Origin: Cryoendolithus antarcticus
Lineage: Eukaryota; Ascomycota; Dothideomycetes; Cladosporiales; Cladosporiaceae
Length of the DNA: 64,000 nt
NCBI GenBank assembly: GCA_002077065.1
Contig: NAJO01000063.1
Coordinates: forward strand, 62,001-126,000
Direction of reading: 5' to 3'
The translations under genes were made by a program, and so were the position numbers. The notes below the pieces were generated by a model. It was not told the origin of the DNA and did not search any database. It saw only the letters and a program-made list of their open reading frames with translations. Positions 54,688 through 64,000 of the stretch are shown piece by piece. Numbering within the stretch: the first letter of the stretch is position 1; every line of letters starts with the position of its first letter.

Positions 54688-55128
54688 GGTGGTGACGCTG
54701 TATGTATTGATCAGATTGAAAGGGTGGAAGGTAATACGAGTGACATGTAGGGTTGCCTGCTCTATGAGTAGTCCGGGTCAGGCAAGGGACCAGCCCCTGA
54801 AGCAGTCTAAAACGCGATACTACAGCATGAGCTATGTTCCCCATGACACATGCACGGGATCTGAGTAGTGAATGTGGAGGAATGCGGGAGACTCAAGAAG
54901 TGAAGCTGGAGTCGTCAGGGAAAAGAGGCCAGCGGAGTGGAATGCCTGGAACTTGTGGGAATGCTGCGTACGCTATGCGTGGTATTGAGTAAGACATGCA
55001 AGCAAGCAGAGCTACAGAGCCGTGCAGCGTCAGCTGCTATTTGTTACTGTATCCGCCGTGCAGAGAGTCTTCCCTCCTTTCCGGCCCCAACGAGACCCTA
55101 TCCGAGATCATCCGTGTGCCTCAACGCT
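54688..55128. other. spacer with promoter of the 54687 gene
   Basis: No gene recognised. Confidence 0.4.
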
Positions 55129-55735
55129 CTAAGGTAGGACAAGCGAGATCTCCACCTTGCCCAATCCCGAGCGCGCAACGAAGGCCCTGTACCCTGCTAG
55201 CCAGAGGTGAAACATCCCCAAGATACTCAGTCTGTTGAGCGCCTTCACCGTGCGAGCTCCAGCGACCTCGACCTTCAGAACCATGGTCTTGAGGCTTACA
55301 CATGCCTTGGCGAAGAAGGTGATGTACCTCAGCACCAAGGGCAACTGAACGATGAGAGCAGTAGTGAGTAAGACCACGTGCTGGCCGTTGGCCGTGAAGC
55401 GGGACGAGCGAACGAGGGAGTCCATGATTTTGGTCTTGCGAGAGATTTGTGTGTTGCGGGCGGAATCAGTGATGGTGGCGACGCGGTGGACGACGTCCGA
55501 GGTGAAGGTGGTGCGCTCGAACCAGAGTTTGAGGATAGTGTCGCGGATCGAACGATCGTACGAGAGAGGATTTAGAGTGCGAATCGTCTGTTGATGGGCA
55601 AGAACAGACGAGAAGGAAGTGAATGTCCAGCGCTTCATCTCGGGATCTTGGAGCGCAGCCAATTCAATAGCGCGGTCGATAATCGGTGTGAGAATATCTA
55701 GCTGAAGCTCACATGGGAAGCGAAGGAATCGAAGT
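55129..55735 (-). CDS. F-box-like family protein, 5' end unresolved
   Basis: A frame of about 200 codons without stops. It begins after an acceptor-like CCACAG (55736-55741) with RFLRFPCELQLDILTPII, the family's F-box-like start, and later has SSRFTANGQHVVLLTTALIV, equivalent to TTLFRTHGRHLRVML in the intact gene at 52055. The C-terminal half is hydrophobic and rich in Leu, Val and Ala. No ATG lies upstream in this frame, so a first exon must exist further upstream or the gene has lost its start. The absence of internal stops suggests it is, or was until recently, functional. Confidence 0.5.
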
Positions 55736-56983
55736 CTGTGGAGTCTTTAGCGTCGTAAAATGGGAAGTATGGAAGTACGGAAGTGCTAGCGGACGCGACT
55801 TACGGTCCGTTGAACATGAGCGCTCCACCCTCTTATTTGATCATGCAGTTTGTATAGGGCGGAATGGATCCATTGTTCCTACGCTTCTCGTCTTCGACAG
55901 CCCTTGCGGAGGATGGGGAAGCAATACTATAGAGGTCAGCATCTTGGAATTGCGAGCCCCGGACGTCGTTGATAATTACGATGACGTGTTTGATGATGCA
56001 GGCTGGGTGGCTTTCTTGCTAGAATGCGGCGGAAGTGGTCTGGTGTCCGCCATGACGGAGAATCGATGTTTTGAGTATATTGAGTAGTCAGGAAGTGGAA
56101 GTCGAGGATTGCTACGGGAACAGGGGTGTACATGTTTCTGTGAGCCAATCGTGTGCTAGCGCCGACACCAAGCCCGAAGTGAAGTACATGCATCAGAAGG
56201 AAACGGGATATAGCGAAGAGTAGCGGACAACATGGAGATCTTAGTTTGGCGGTCTTTTACATCAGCGCCCAGGATCAGTGTCTCAGGAGACCGAGCCAGT
56301 GCTTTCTGGCATCCAATAGGGCCCCAGACAGACATCCTGCTTTCTCTGCAGTTGCACAGCAATGGCAATGCAAACACGGGCAAGATAATGACTGGCCGAT
56401 TGAAAGGTATTAGATCAGGTTCCACCAGCATCCAATGGGCGAGCTTTGTCTATGCGCACTCGAAAACATGCGTCACGCATTCGCAGCCGGAAGTCATGCG
56501 CCCGTCCGGGAGAGCAAGAGCTGTAGCGTCTTCGTGACTGAAGTTCGCAATGACAATAGATCGTAGATACCGTTGCTTTCGGGTTCTCAGTTTACAGGAG
56601 CACGAAAGCTATGTTCACGTAGACCATCTCCCTTTCACGTAGACTCCGCGAAACGCCTCTTCCCATCCGAGAGCAGTGAGTGCTACTACCCGCAGCGAAC
56701 TCTTGCTCATAGTAGCTGTCTCGGTTCCGAAGCAAGGTCGTCATGAGGTCATGCGGAAGCGTTCCAAGCTTCGAGGTATAGCAAAGAATGTACCGGGTCA
56801 TCGACGGTATGAGAAGGCAGCGAAGAGACGGAAAGCCAACATCAGAGAGGCTTAGTGAAGGTCAGCACTGTTTCTGCTGACTGTATTCCTCCAGTCATCG
56901 AGCTCCCGGCAAGGCTTGAGCCAACTGCCTACTTGACTTATGCTGAGTCGCGACCCAACCATTCCAACGAAAGTCACGATCCT
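55736..56983. other. no certain gene
   Basis: Should contain the first exon of the preceding gene, which I could not place. Plus-strand frame 55713-56087 is antisense to it at its start and has little protein character. Confidence 0.35.
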
Positions 56984-57300
56984 GACTGCCTGCACTCCAC
57001 ATCTGAAGCACCCACTCTCGTCCTCTGCAAGACTTTGAGCTGCTTACTGCCTTCCAACGCGTCGCACACCCTCGGCTGCACATGCTTCACCCACGTGTCT
57101 AGCTCGTCCTGCGCGGTCTTGACGACGAAGATGTCGTTTGGATCGCCGTTACCGCCATAGCTGCAGTGCTAGCACGGATAGAACTTGATCTTGACGTATC
57201 GCAGGTTCTTGCACGGTCCGAGAAGGTCCAAAAGGATCTCGATCATGGGCTCCTCGTAGTCGCGGCAGAGATAAATGTGCTGGTCGGCTGACGACCTTAA
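56984..57300 (-). pseudogene. C-terminal remnant of an F-box-like gene
   Basis: A minus-strand frame from about 57300 (QHIYLCRDYEEPMIEIL, LLGPCKNLRYVKIKFYPC) is cut by TAG at 57169-57171 and goes on with globular sequence (DPNDIFVVKTAQDELDTWV) to TGA at 56984-56986. Just upstream, in another frame, VTGSFLKTELFDT resembles VQGSFLYTDLFAKRG of the relative at 58613. It may be the decayed 3' end of such a gene. Confidence 0.45.
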
Positions 57301-57409
57301 GTGTCGAAGAGCTCGGTCTTAAGGAAGCTGCCTGTCACACGAGCGATGTTGACAACCAGGCGCCAAGGCCGATGGAGCCGTGGTATCTGACAGGTTAAAA
57401 TGACGCTTC

Positions 57410-57938
57410 TTAAGCGGCGTCGCGCAACATCTGGTTGGCGGAGACAGAGGACGTGAAGGCGAGGAGGCGATTGAGTTCTTTGGCTGCCGAGTAAACGACG
57501 GGGTGGCTGTAGTAGACGCTCTGCTCGTGTGCAGTGTCGGCGGCGAAGGAGATGGCGCTCGTCTTGAGCTTCTCCACCCAAAACTCCGGCGAGATGTCCT
57601 CGTGAATACTGGAGGTAGCATGAGCAAGACTGATCAACCAACGTGCTACACGCGCTACGATGTGTTCGTCCCACTCTGATTCGATCAGATTGGCCTTCGC
57701 CTCATCAGCGGCGATTTGTGCTGCGCGGTTCTGCACCGCGCCAAGTCTCGGCCGGACTACCTTGCGCGTTGAAGCCACTGACATGGTCGAAGCGGAGGCT
57801 TTCTTCTCAGCTGGCCGACGGGGCTTGATTATCTTGGTTGTTTGAGCGAGGGACTCCGCAACGCGTGCGCTATATACTGTCAGATTGACGCTGAAATCGC
57901 GTTCTTGACAGCGAGTCTTACCTTCGACGGAGCACCAT
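57410..57938 (-). CDS. hypothetical protein, 158 residues, 17-nt first exon
   Basis: Exon 1 is only 17 nt (57922-57938, MVLRR plus two bases). A 52-nt intron (57870-57921) with donor GTAAGA, branch CTGAC and acceptor TATATAG joins exon 2, 57410-57869. The N-terminal 50 residues are Lys/Arg/Ala/Ser-rich (KIIKPRRPAEKKAS) like a nucleic-acid-binding or nuclear-targeting tail. The remaining part is helical, with WDEHIVARVARWLISL and FWVEKLKTSAISF, and no Cys. If the short exon is wrong, the internal ATG at 57784 would give 124 residues. No family recognised. Confidence 0.5.
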
Positions 57939-58612
57939 GCTGGAGGTGCTGTTCGTGGTATCATGCGCTGCTATGCGAGTGTCGTGGCGATGAGGCACCA
58001 TATCTGGAGATTGATGGAGCACGGCGAAGTGTCCGGAGAACTTGGAGTGGTACGTATTGTTGATATATAGCAACGCAGTCAGATCTTCGACGGGAGTATG
58101 CGTAGGGAAAGAGCGACTCCGATCAGCTTCCAATCACGGTCGAGTCGCGGGCGACCCTAAGCTCCGCTTCGCGCAAGAGGAATGGTAAAAATTTAACCAC
58201 TGGCATGCCTCAGACAGCATAAGAAGGCTTGATCCTCATCCTATAGGCTATAAGCACACGCAGAACTATGGCTTGCGACGGTCGTAGAATCCGAAGAAGC
58301 GATCACGTTGAGCGATATGTATCTGTGCTAGCGAGAAGATTGGATACATTGCTGTAGACCGCGATAGGAGACGTTCTGGAGGTAGTACAATTGCATGTGT
58401 AGACAATGCATCCAGCAAGCCAAACGCCGCATCGATGCAAGACCCCAGAGCCTTCGAACAAAGAACCCCAAAAGCAGCCGTCAGTAACCGTAACATGCCC
58501 TCCAGCTCGTCTAGTCCCGATTGATATTCCACAACTGCAATCCCAAGTTCATGATCCGGATTTTTGCGCACTTGGCACTATCGACCAATGCTGCATCTAC
58601 AGCCAGACGCGT
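57939..58612. other. no gene recognised
   Basis: Promoter of the preceding gene at its left end; otherwise nothing supported. Confidence 0.4.
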
Positions 58613-59089
58613 TCAACTCACACACTCCGCTCCGCGCTGTCTCCTATCTTGCTGACCACTACGATACCGCCGCTGCATCTTCCTTGTGTACTTGTTGACA
58701 TAAACACGATAGTGACACCCCGTGGATTCCTGCAAGGGCGGATAAAGGGAGCGAGCAAGGGCTTCGGTCGTATATTCGAGGTTGTAGATGTTCACTTCAA
58801 CGACTATGTCGAGATACTGGCCGCGTTTGGCGAATAGGTCGGTGTAGAGGAAGCTACCCTGCACCTTGACGTAGCCGCCGTAGTAGTGAGATACATTTGG
58901 AGGGACGATGGCGCGGTACGTGGTCACCTTGAAGCAAGCCCCGAGAGCGGTGTCATAGACGTGGTGATCGAATATCGTGCAGGTGATTTGCGGGCGTTGG
59001 ATTGGTATGGCGAGGTCGCATGTGGATGCTCTTGGAGCCTGAAGGCTCGCAGCCTGCTCGTGGCTTTGACGGCGGTAGTCGTTCAGCAA
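58613..59089 (-). pseudogene. partial F-box-like family member
   Basis: A 158-codon open frame without ATG start. It contains a central segment typical of the family: YDTALGACFKVTTYRA, then YVKVQGSFLYTDLFAKRG and YLDIVVEV, equivalent to FKLTGSFAESGRF and GKRLKITL in the gene at 53649. The N-terminal F-box-like part is not visible upstream in any frame. The C-terminus is Arg/Gln-rich and may be read past the ancestral end. I call it a gene fragment; a missing first exon is the alternative. Confidence 0.45.
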
Positions 59090-59830
59090 AGGGCCCGTAG
59101 AGTGGAGTGCAGGTTTGGAACGATGGGATGGCTTAATTATGCCAGGTAGTCAGGTCATGAATATCACTGTCAATCAATCAATGGATGAATTGCTATTTCG
59201 CCGTCGAAATCTGCTCCTTGATCTCAGCGGTGTCAAACTTTCATGATATTCAAATATAGACCGCTCTCAGAGCTGTCTGCCACGGTCGGACATCCTGCTC
59301 CGCGGCTGTGATTGAGATTCTGACAGCCCATCCGGTCACTCTATGAGACATCTATGCCATGTCCGTTTAACAAGAGGTAGAGTCGGTAGCGTGGTGGGCA
59401 TACTGTATCAAGCCTTTGTCTTGAGGCCGCATTGGGACGCCATTGGCCTGGAGTAGCCGCTGATACATGGAGCTCAAATATCGCGTTCGCAATAGCAGTA
59501 TCAAACCGAGCATGAGTATGTTCTCAGAGCACATCCGCTCTCCAATACCTTCGTTGGAGTGAGAAAAGCTCACATGTCGTCCCAAATTCCCCGATCGGGC
59601 GTCCCCTCTCCCCGACAATTCCCGTGGACCCCCAAACTTCGACCCCGCCCTCGGCTTCGGTGACACTGCGGGGTACCTCGCGCGGTTACATGCTGCGGAC
59701 CAGACATTGCCGCGACCAGAGCACCGCATATAATATTTGCTATGTCTTCTGGGGAGGAGCTGTGCCTTGTTGCTGTTGTACATAGTGATTGTGTAAAGGA
59801 GCCACTGTACAAGAAGATTCGCCACCCATC
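59090..59830. other. promoter side of the alcohol dehydrogenase gene
   Basis: No gene recognised. The last part, before ATG 59831, is the natural promoter region. Confidence 0.4.
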
Positions 59831-62280
59831 ATGCCGCCCAAGACAATGCGCGCCGTAGTGCTAAAGGGAGATTATGAGGTACACCACACCTTCCATCCCT
59901 CACTCCCTTTCCCTCCTCCTCTACGCCATACTAACACCAAGTCAAGGTCGCAGTAGAAGACCGGCCCTACCCCTCCATCCGCGAACCCACCGACGCGGTC
60001 CTCAAAGTCAGCTCCACAGCTCTCTGCGGCAGCGACTTGCACTTCTACCGCGGGCACTTGAAATGCCCGCCGAACTTCATCTGCGGGCATGAGTTTGTGG
60101 GGGAGATTGTGGAAAAGGGTGATGCGGTAAAGAAGTTCAATATTGGGGATCAGGTATGTGGACAGCTTTTCTCTGGTATCTGGGGTGTGGCGGCAGCAAG
60201 GTCGGAACTGGGAACAGCTACGGAGGAGTTTGTAGAAGTGCGGGGGTTCATCTTGTCAGCGCAGTAGGGATGAAGACGAGCAAATTAGTGAGCTTGGATT
60301 GGAGCTGCCGGGTGTTTGAGCGGGCAGGATACCTACAGCATAGCCGACCTCGCCGGCTCCAAGGCAAGTCACTTCTGGTCGAGACCGCACGCGACACACA
60401 CCACTGGGAGCTGCTAGAGTTCTTCTTGCAGCTTGAGGACCTCCCACAGTCAGCAGACGAGATGGTCTCGTCGGATATAGAACTGTCAGTCCCTGCCCTG
60501 CCCACCGCGACACCATGCAAGGGCAATATTGCCAAAGTGTCGCTCAGAGCAGGGATGCGCGAATTCTAGTACCTCTGGAGAACCTACGATTCTCGAGCGA
60601 GCAAGCCGCAGACTGTGGAACCGCCGCGAGGAGTCCCCTCGCAAAAGTCGGAGTCGCAACGAGAAACTCCCGCCGGTACACGCAGCGAGTGCCGGACGTC
60701 GAGCAAGATTTTCGAGACCCGAGACATCGCAATTAGCGCTCTGCTGCTCACAGTACCCTCGATGGTACCGACACGAGTACAACAGTACTTGGAAGTGGGC
60801 ATTGTCGATGAGAGCGCGAGTCTGACCAATCCTTTCCGGACATTCGATAAGGTTCAAATCAGTTGCACCGACTACCAGACTCGGCAAAGCTCATGGCACT
60901 GGACTTGACGCTGCCGTCTCGCTCACCAGCCTCCACGTCAGTCCACTTCAGAGATCGCGCTGTGCTGCCTTGACGAGAGACACTTGCCGGCTGATCACCC
61001 AGGATTGATGAGGCGTGGACCAGACTAGTTACTTGCCGCTGGATCAAGCTTGACCGCAGAGCTCTCGTGGTAACGACCAGCATCGCCTGATACAGCGGTC
61101 AGTTCCTGCGACTTTTACACTTCTTCGCTCGTGGCGAACGAGCCTCCGACACATTGCGGCCGAGAGCACGCTCCCCGCATCCCACATTTTGAGAGTAACG
61201 GGGACTGGGTCCTCTCAGCGCAGGTGCGGAGACCAAGCAAGCCTGATGCTGTTAGTCTGGTCTATACTCAGGCCTATCAGAATACGGTGGAACTATGTCC
61301 TTGATCCCGCCGTCAAAAGGGGACTTGAGTGGATAGGTCACGGCGGGGGCAACTCGAGGCAAGATAGGAAGCGGCACTACAGTTCTCTAACTGACTTAAA
61401 CTCCCAGGTCGTTGTCCCCTTCTACACTGCCTGCGGCGAATGCTATTTCTGCGTCCGTGGTCAAGCCTCGCGCTGCAGTAAAGGCTCTCTCTTCGGCAAC
61501 TCCGTCCCCGCCAACACCGTCGACGGCGGACAGGCCGAGTATGTCCGCTGTCCGCTCGCCGACAGCACCTTCGTGCTCACGCCATCCGGCATCCCCGAGG
61601 AAATGCTCGTGCTAATGGCCGATATCTTCCCCACGGGCTACTTCGCCGCTGCGCGCTTCCTCAAGAACCTCAACGACCGCGATCGCAAAGAGTACACTGC
61701 CGTCGTCCTCGGCTGCGGACCAGTCGGCATCTGCGCCATCACCTGCGCATTGACGATGGTAGATACAGTCTACGCCATCGACTCCGTGCAATCCCGCCTC
61801 GACCAAGCTGAAGCTTTGGGCGCGAAACCCATCCTCCTCTCCGACAACCCAGTCGACAAAATCAAAGCCGCTACTGGCGGTCGCGGCGCGGATGTCGTCA
61901 TGGAGGTCGTCGGCCACGCAGACGCATTCATGCTGGCGTTCGACATGATCCGCCCTTTCGGCCAGATAAGCAGCATAGGCGTGCACACCGAGCAGCTAAA
62001 CCTCAACGGCCTGCTGTGCTACGGTAAGAACGTCACGATGTCCTTTGGTCGGTGCCCCGTGCGAAGTATTTTTGAAGAAGCGTTGGAGTTGCTGGTCAAG
62101 GAGCAGAAGAAGGTTGCGTTTCTGTGTGGGCAGACTATGAGTTTGGAGGATGCGCCGCAGGCTTATAAGGACTTTGAGCAGCAGAAGGTGCATAAAATTG
62201 TGTTCAAGCCGCAGGGGGGGAAGACGGGGGAGAGTGTGGCGGCGAAGGCGGGGGGTAGTGAGGAGGGGCCGAAGAAGTAG
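59831..62280 (+). CDS. zinc-dependent alcohol dehydrogenase (MDR family)
   Basis: Three exons: 59831-59878, 59947-60153 and 61408-62280, giving 375 residues, the usual length. The N-terminal GroES-like domain has LCGSDLHFYRGH (catalytic-zinc Cys) and GHEFVGEI. Exon 3 begins VVVPFYTACGECYFC and continues to RC, the four-Cys structural zinc site. The Rossmann domain has VLGCGPVGICA and an acidic residue after the second strand (YAIDSV), favouring NAD. Conserved GRGADVVMEVVG and GQISSIGVH follow. It oxidises an alcohol or reduces an aldehyde in the cytosol; substrate unknown. Intron 1 is 68 nt and ordinary; intron 2 is 1254 nt, far longer than any other intron here. If that intron is not spliced, the protein stops early. 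Confidence 0.8.
60154..61407 (+). other. oversized intron, probably carrying an insertion
   Basis: Donor GTATGT and end CTAACTGAC...CTCCCAG are good intron borders and join residues Gln and Val of a conserved segment in phase 0. The 9-mer TCAGCGCAG occurs at 60256-60264 and again at 61215-61223, 959 bp apart. That is compatible with a target-site duplication around a ~950-bp insert. I saw no terminal inverted repeats or transposase-like frame inside. Confidence 0.55.
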
Positions 62281-62432
62281 GGATTCAAGAAGGAGTATGT
62301 TACGGAAGTGGATGCGAAGGTGTACAGAAGTTTAGGTGTCAAGAAGTGTATGCAGTGCTCCAGCGATGCCAGACGTTTCCATATTTCTGGACAGTCCACG
62401 CAGCACAGTCTGGTCAGTGTTATGACCTTCAC

Positions 62433-63176
62433 CTAACTCCACGCTGGACCACGCAGCAACAGCCTCAATCTCCATCGAGCATCGCCATTTAAACGCATGC
62501 CCACAGGTGCTGTAGCCGCGGACATCACTACCTCCTCCCACCCAAACCCCACACTCCACTGCACCGTTACCTTCTTCCCTCTCGGCAGCCTGACAACCTG
62601 CAAATCATCCACAAGCCAGTTCGCAACCTTACCCTCCTTCCCGTGATCACTCTCCCCAAGTTTGACCCTCACCTCGACCCTCCCCAGCCTCGGCAGATTC
62701 AATAGCTGCTTAAAACGCGAGACCAGTAGCTGCACCCTCGTCGCCAGATCTGTCGTGCTCTGCGATGTGGCTGTCGAGGGTGACACGCGCAGGAATCTCA
62801 GATTCTGCTTGCAGAACGGGCGGTAGAGGAGGCTGTGGATTCATCCAGCCATCACGCTGTCGTTGCGATTGTAGAGAGTGCTGAGTGCGATGAAGACGGT
62901 GTGCATATTCGGATGTGCCATGATCGCTCCTGGGAGTTGGGTGTGCTAGGTACTATGTACGAGGCCGAACGTGGCGAAGTTTATTCGCTGGATGTGTAGA
63001 CGCCGAAGGTGAGTTGGGTCTTGGCTTGCTTAAGGACGGAGAGGGGTGCCGGTGCAGGGGTAGACCGTACGTGGCCCATTGTAATGGATGATGGGGTTGG
63101 GGTGTGGGATACCTTGGACGGCGAAGGATAGGATGCGGAAGAGGACTTCTTTTGGGACGGCGGTGATGAAAGTCAT
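62433..63176 (-). pseudogene. F-box-like gene with three in-frame stops and no frameshift
   Basis: From ATG 63176 (MTFITAVPKEVLFRILSFAV, a clear F-box-like start) one frame reads for 248 codons to 62433. It is interrupted by TAA at 63030-63032, TAG at 62946-62948 and TGA at 62841-62843. Protein-like sequence lies between and after the stops, for example MAHPNMHTVFIALSTLYN and FKQLLNLPRLGRVEVRVKL. Three nonsense codons without any indel over 744 bases indicate decay by substitutions. Read literally, it ends after 48 residues. It sits tail to tail with the alcohol dehydrogenase gene, 150 bases apart. Confidence 0.65.
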
Positions 63177-63740
63177 GCTCGCAGTACCTTAGAGGTGCAC
63201 CTCGAACGTAAGCTCGAGATCGCGCTGCTGTGAAGATTCTGAGGTTTGGAGCAATCGCGTCAACGTCCTTATCGCGTGCAGCAGTGCGATTCGTGGTAAT
63301 AGAGCTCAGATCGTTCCTGTCTACGGTGGCTTGGTAGAGATGCAGCTTTTTGCCTTACTGTCTAGTCAGAAACCGCGGTCCGGACAGACGAGGAGTGAAG
63401 TTGCATATTTTCAACTCGCTTCGCGCGGGTGGCGGAGCTGGCTGCCTATTGGGGATCGAGTTCTTTCACATCACAACAATAGCATGGTGCTCCACTTTTG
63501 TGCCAGGTTCCATCACACACTAATCACACCTGGACACACCTAAATCGACGTATCTCGTACATTGCACCGTCAATCTATCATCACCACGGCACACGAACGC
63601 GATCAAGCAACAGGACAACGTCCGATCACGTTATTTCTTCTCCACAATCAGCACCTACCCCTGTCAGTTCTCCACACGTCGATTGTTGACCCTATACTGC
63701 TGACGTGTGCTATAGCCAGCCTACATACCTCCGCTCCACC
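63177..63740. other. spacer between divergent F-box-like genes
   Basis: No gene recognised. It separates the start codons of the minus-strand gene at 63176 and the plus-strand gene at 63741. Confidence 0.4.
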
Positions 63741-64000
63741 ATGATGGCGTCCATTGTCCCCGTTCCCGAAGAACTCATGATCAAGATCCTCAAATACGCC
63801 GTCAAGGCCGACGACATGTGCCCTCCAAACCCCACGACGATGACATCCGCCGACTTTCGCCGTCATCGAATCTGCCGCGAACGTCGAATACTGGCGCATC
63901 ATCAAAGGAGTCGCAGCAGGGAAGCTCTACGGCAAGGAAGCCCGCAGAGCCTTTATCGTCGATACTTTGCATCGTAAATTTGGTCGCGTCAACAGTCGCA
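63741..64000 (+). CDS. F-box-like protein, cut by window end
   Basis: ATG 63741 opens MMASIVPVPEELMIKILKYA, close to the start of the gene at 63176 and typical for the family. After about 37 codons the convincing sequence is in the next frame: FAVIESAANVEYWRIIKGV, then GKEARRAFIVDTLHRKFG to the window edge. The switch is exactly one base, at the TTT run near 63849-63851. It is either a one-base insertion in the gene or a sequencing error in a homopolymer. The 3' part lies outside the window. Confidence 0.5.

Noticed and set aside
60265..61214. DNA transposon with terminal inverted repeats in the alcohol dehydrogenase intron
   Set aside because: The ends next to the 9-bp repeats are not complementary and no transposase-like frame is present; only the direct repeat remains as evidence.
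538..63176. reassigned stop codon or programmed read-through as explanation for the many in-frame stops
   Set aside because: TAA, TAG and TGA all occur as internal stops while the same three codons end intact genes, and several affected genes also carry frameshifts.

Overview
The window looks like a gene-sparse accessory stretch of a filamentous ascomycete nuclear genome, most likely a dothideomycete. Supporting signs are introns mostly of 46-75 nt with GTRNGT-type donors, CTRAC branch points and YAG acceptors; a GPI-anchored Ser/Thr-rich wall protein; a small cysteine-rich secreted protein; and many lineage-restricted paralogues. The class-level assignment is inference. I saw no bacterial operons, rRNA, convincing tRNA, CRISPR array or intact transposon. 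Splice sites below were placed by eye from consensus, reading phase and comparison between paralogues inside the window.

Layout. 0-8 kb: a dead coiled-coil gene, then a striking array of seven mutually similar ~200-bp intron-like units (1733-3430, ~250-bp period), then four small hypothetical genes. 8-14 kb: three tandem minus-strand astacin-type zinc metalloproteases, two with complete deduced gene models (9998-11987, 12189-13805) and one decayed (8065-9727). 14-17 kb: broken F-box-like and unknown reading frames. 17.2 kb: a 119-residue secreted protein with six mature cysteines. 17.7-28 kb: plus-strand paralogues of two related unknown families, one ending in a C-x4-C-x2-C signature, the other built from an aromatic helical module; only 22161-23513 and 23950-25215 are intact. 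28-31 kb: a single-pass membrane protein and a small unknown protein. 31-46 kb: six members of a disordered Asp/Arg/Gly/Tyr-rich family on both strands, four of them broken, around several unknown genes. 46-51 kb: a very acidic protein, the GPI wall protein and a protein with an LQRIAA repeat. 52-64 kb: at least six members of an F-box-like family, mostly broken, surrounding a zinc alcohol dehydrogenase whose second intron is 1254 nt.

How it fits together. Most recognisable products are either for the cell surface and exterior (proteases, wall protein, cysteine-rich protein) or belong to locally duplicated families without known function. Each family has few intact members among several broken copies. 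Many broken copies keep one reading frame but contain TAA, TAG or TGA codons, suggesting duplication followed by point-mutation decay. The alcohol dehydrogenase is the one metabolic gene that looks conserved.
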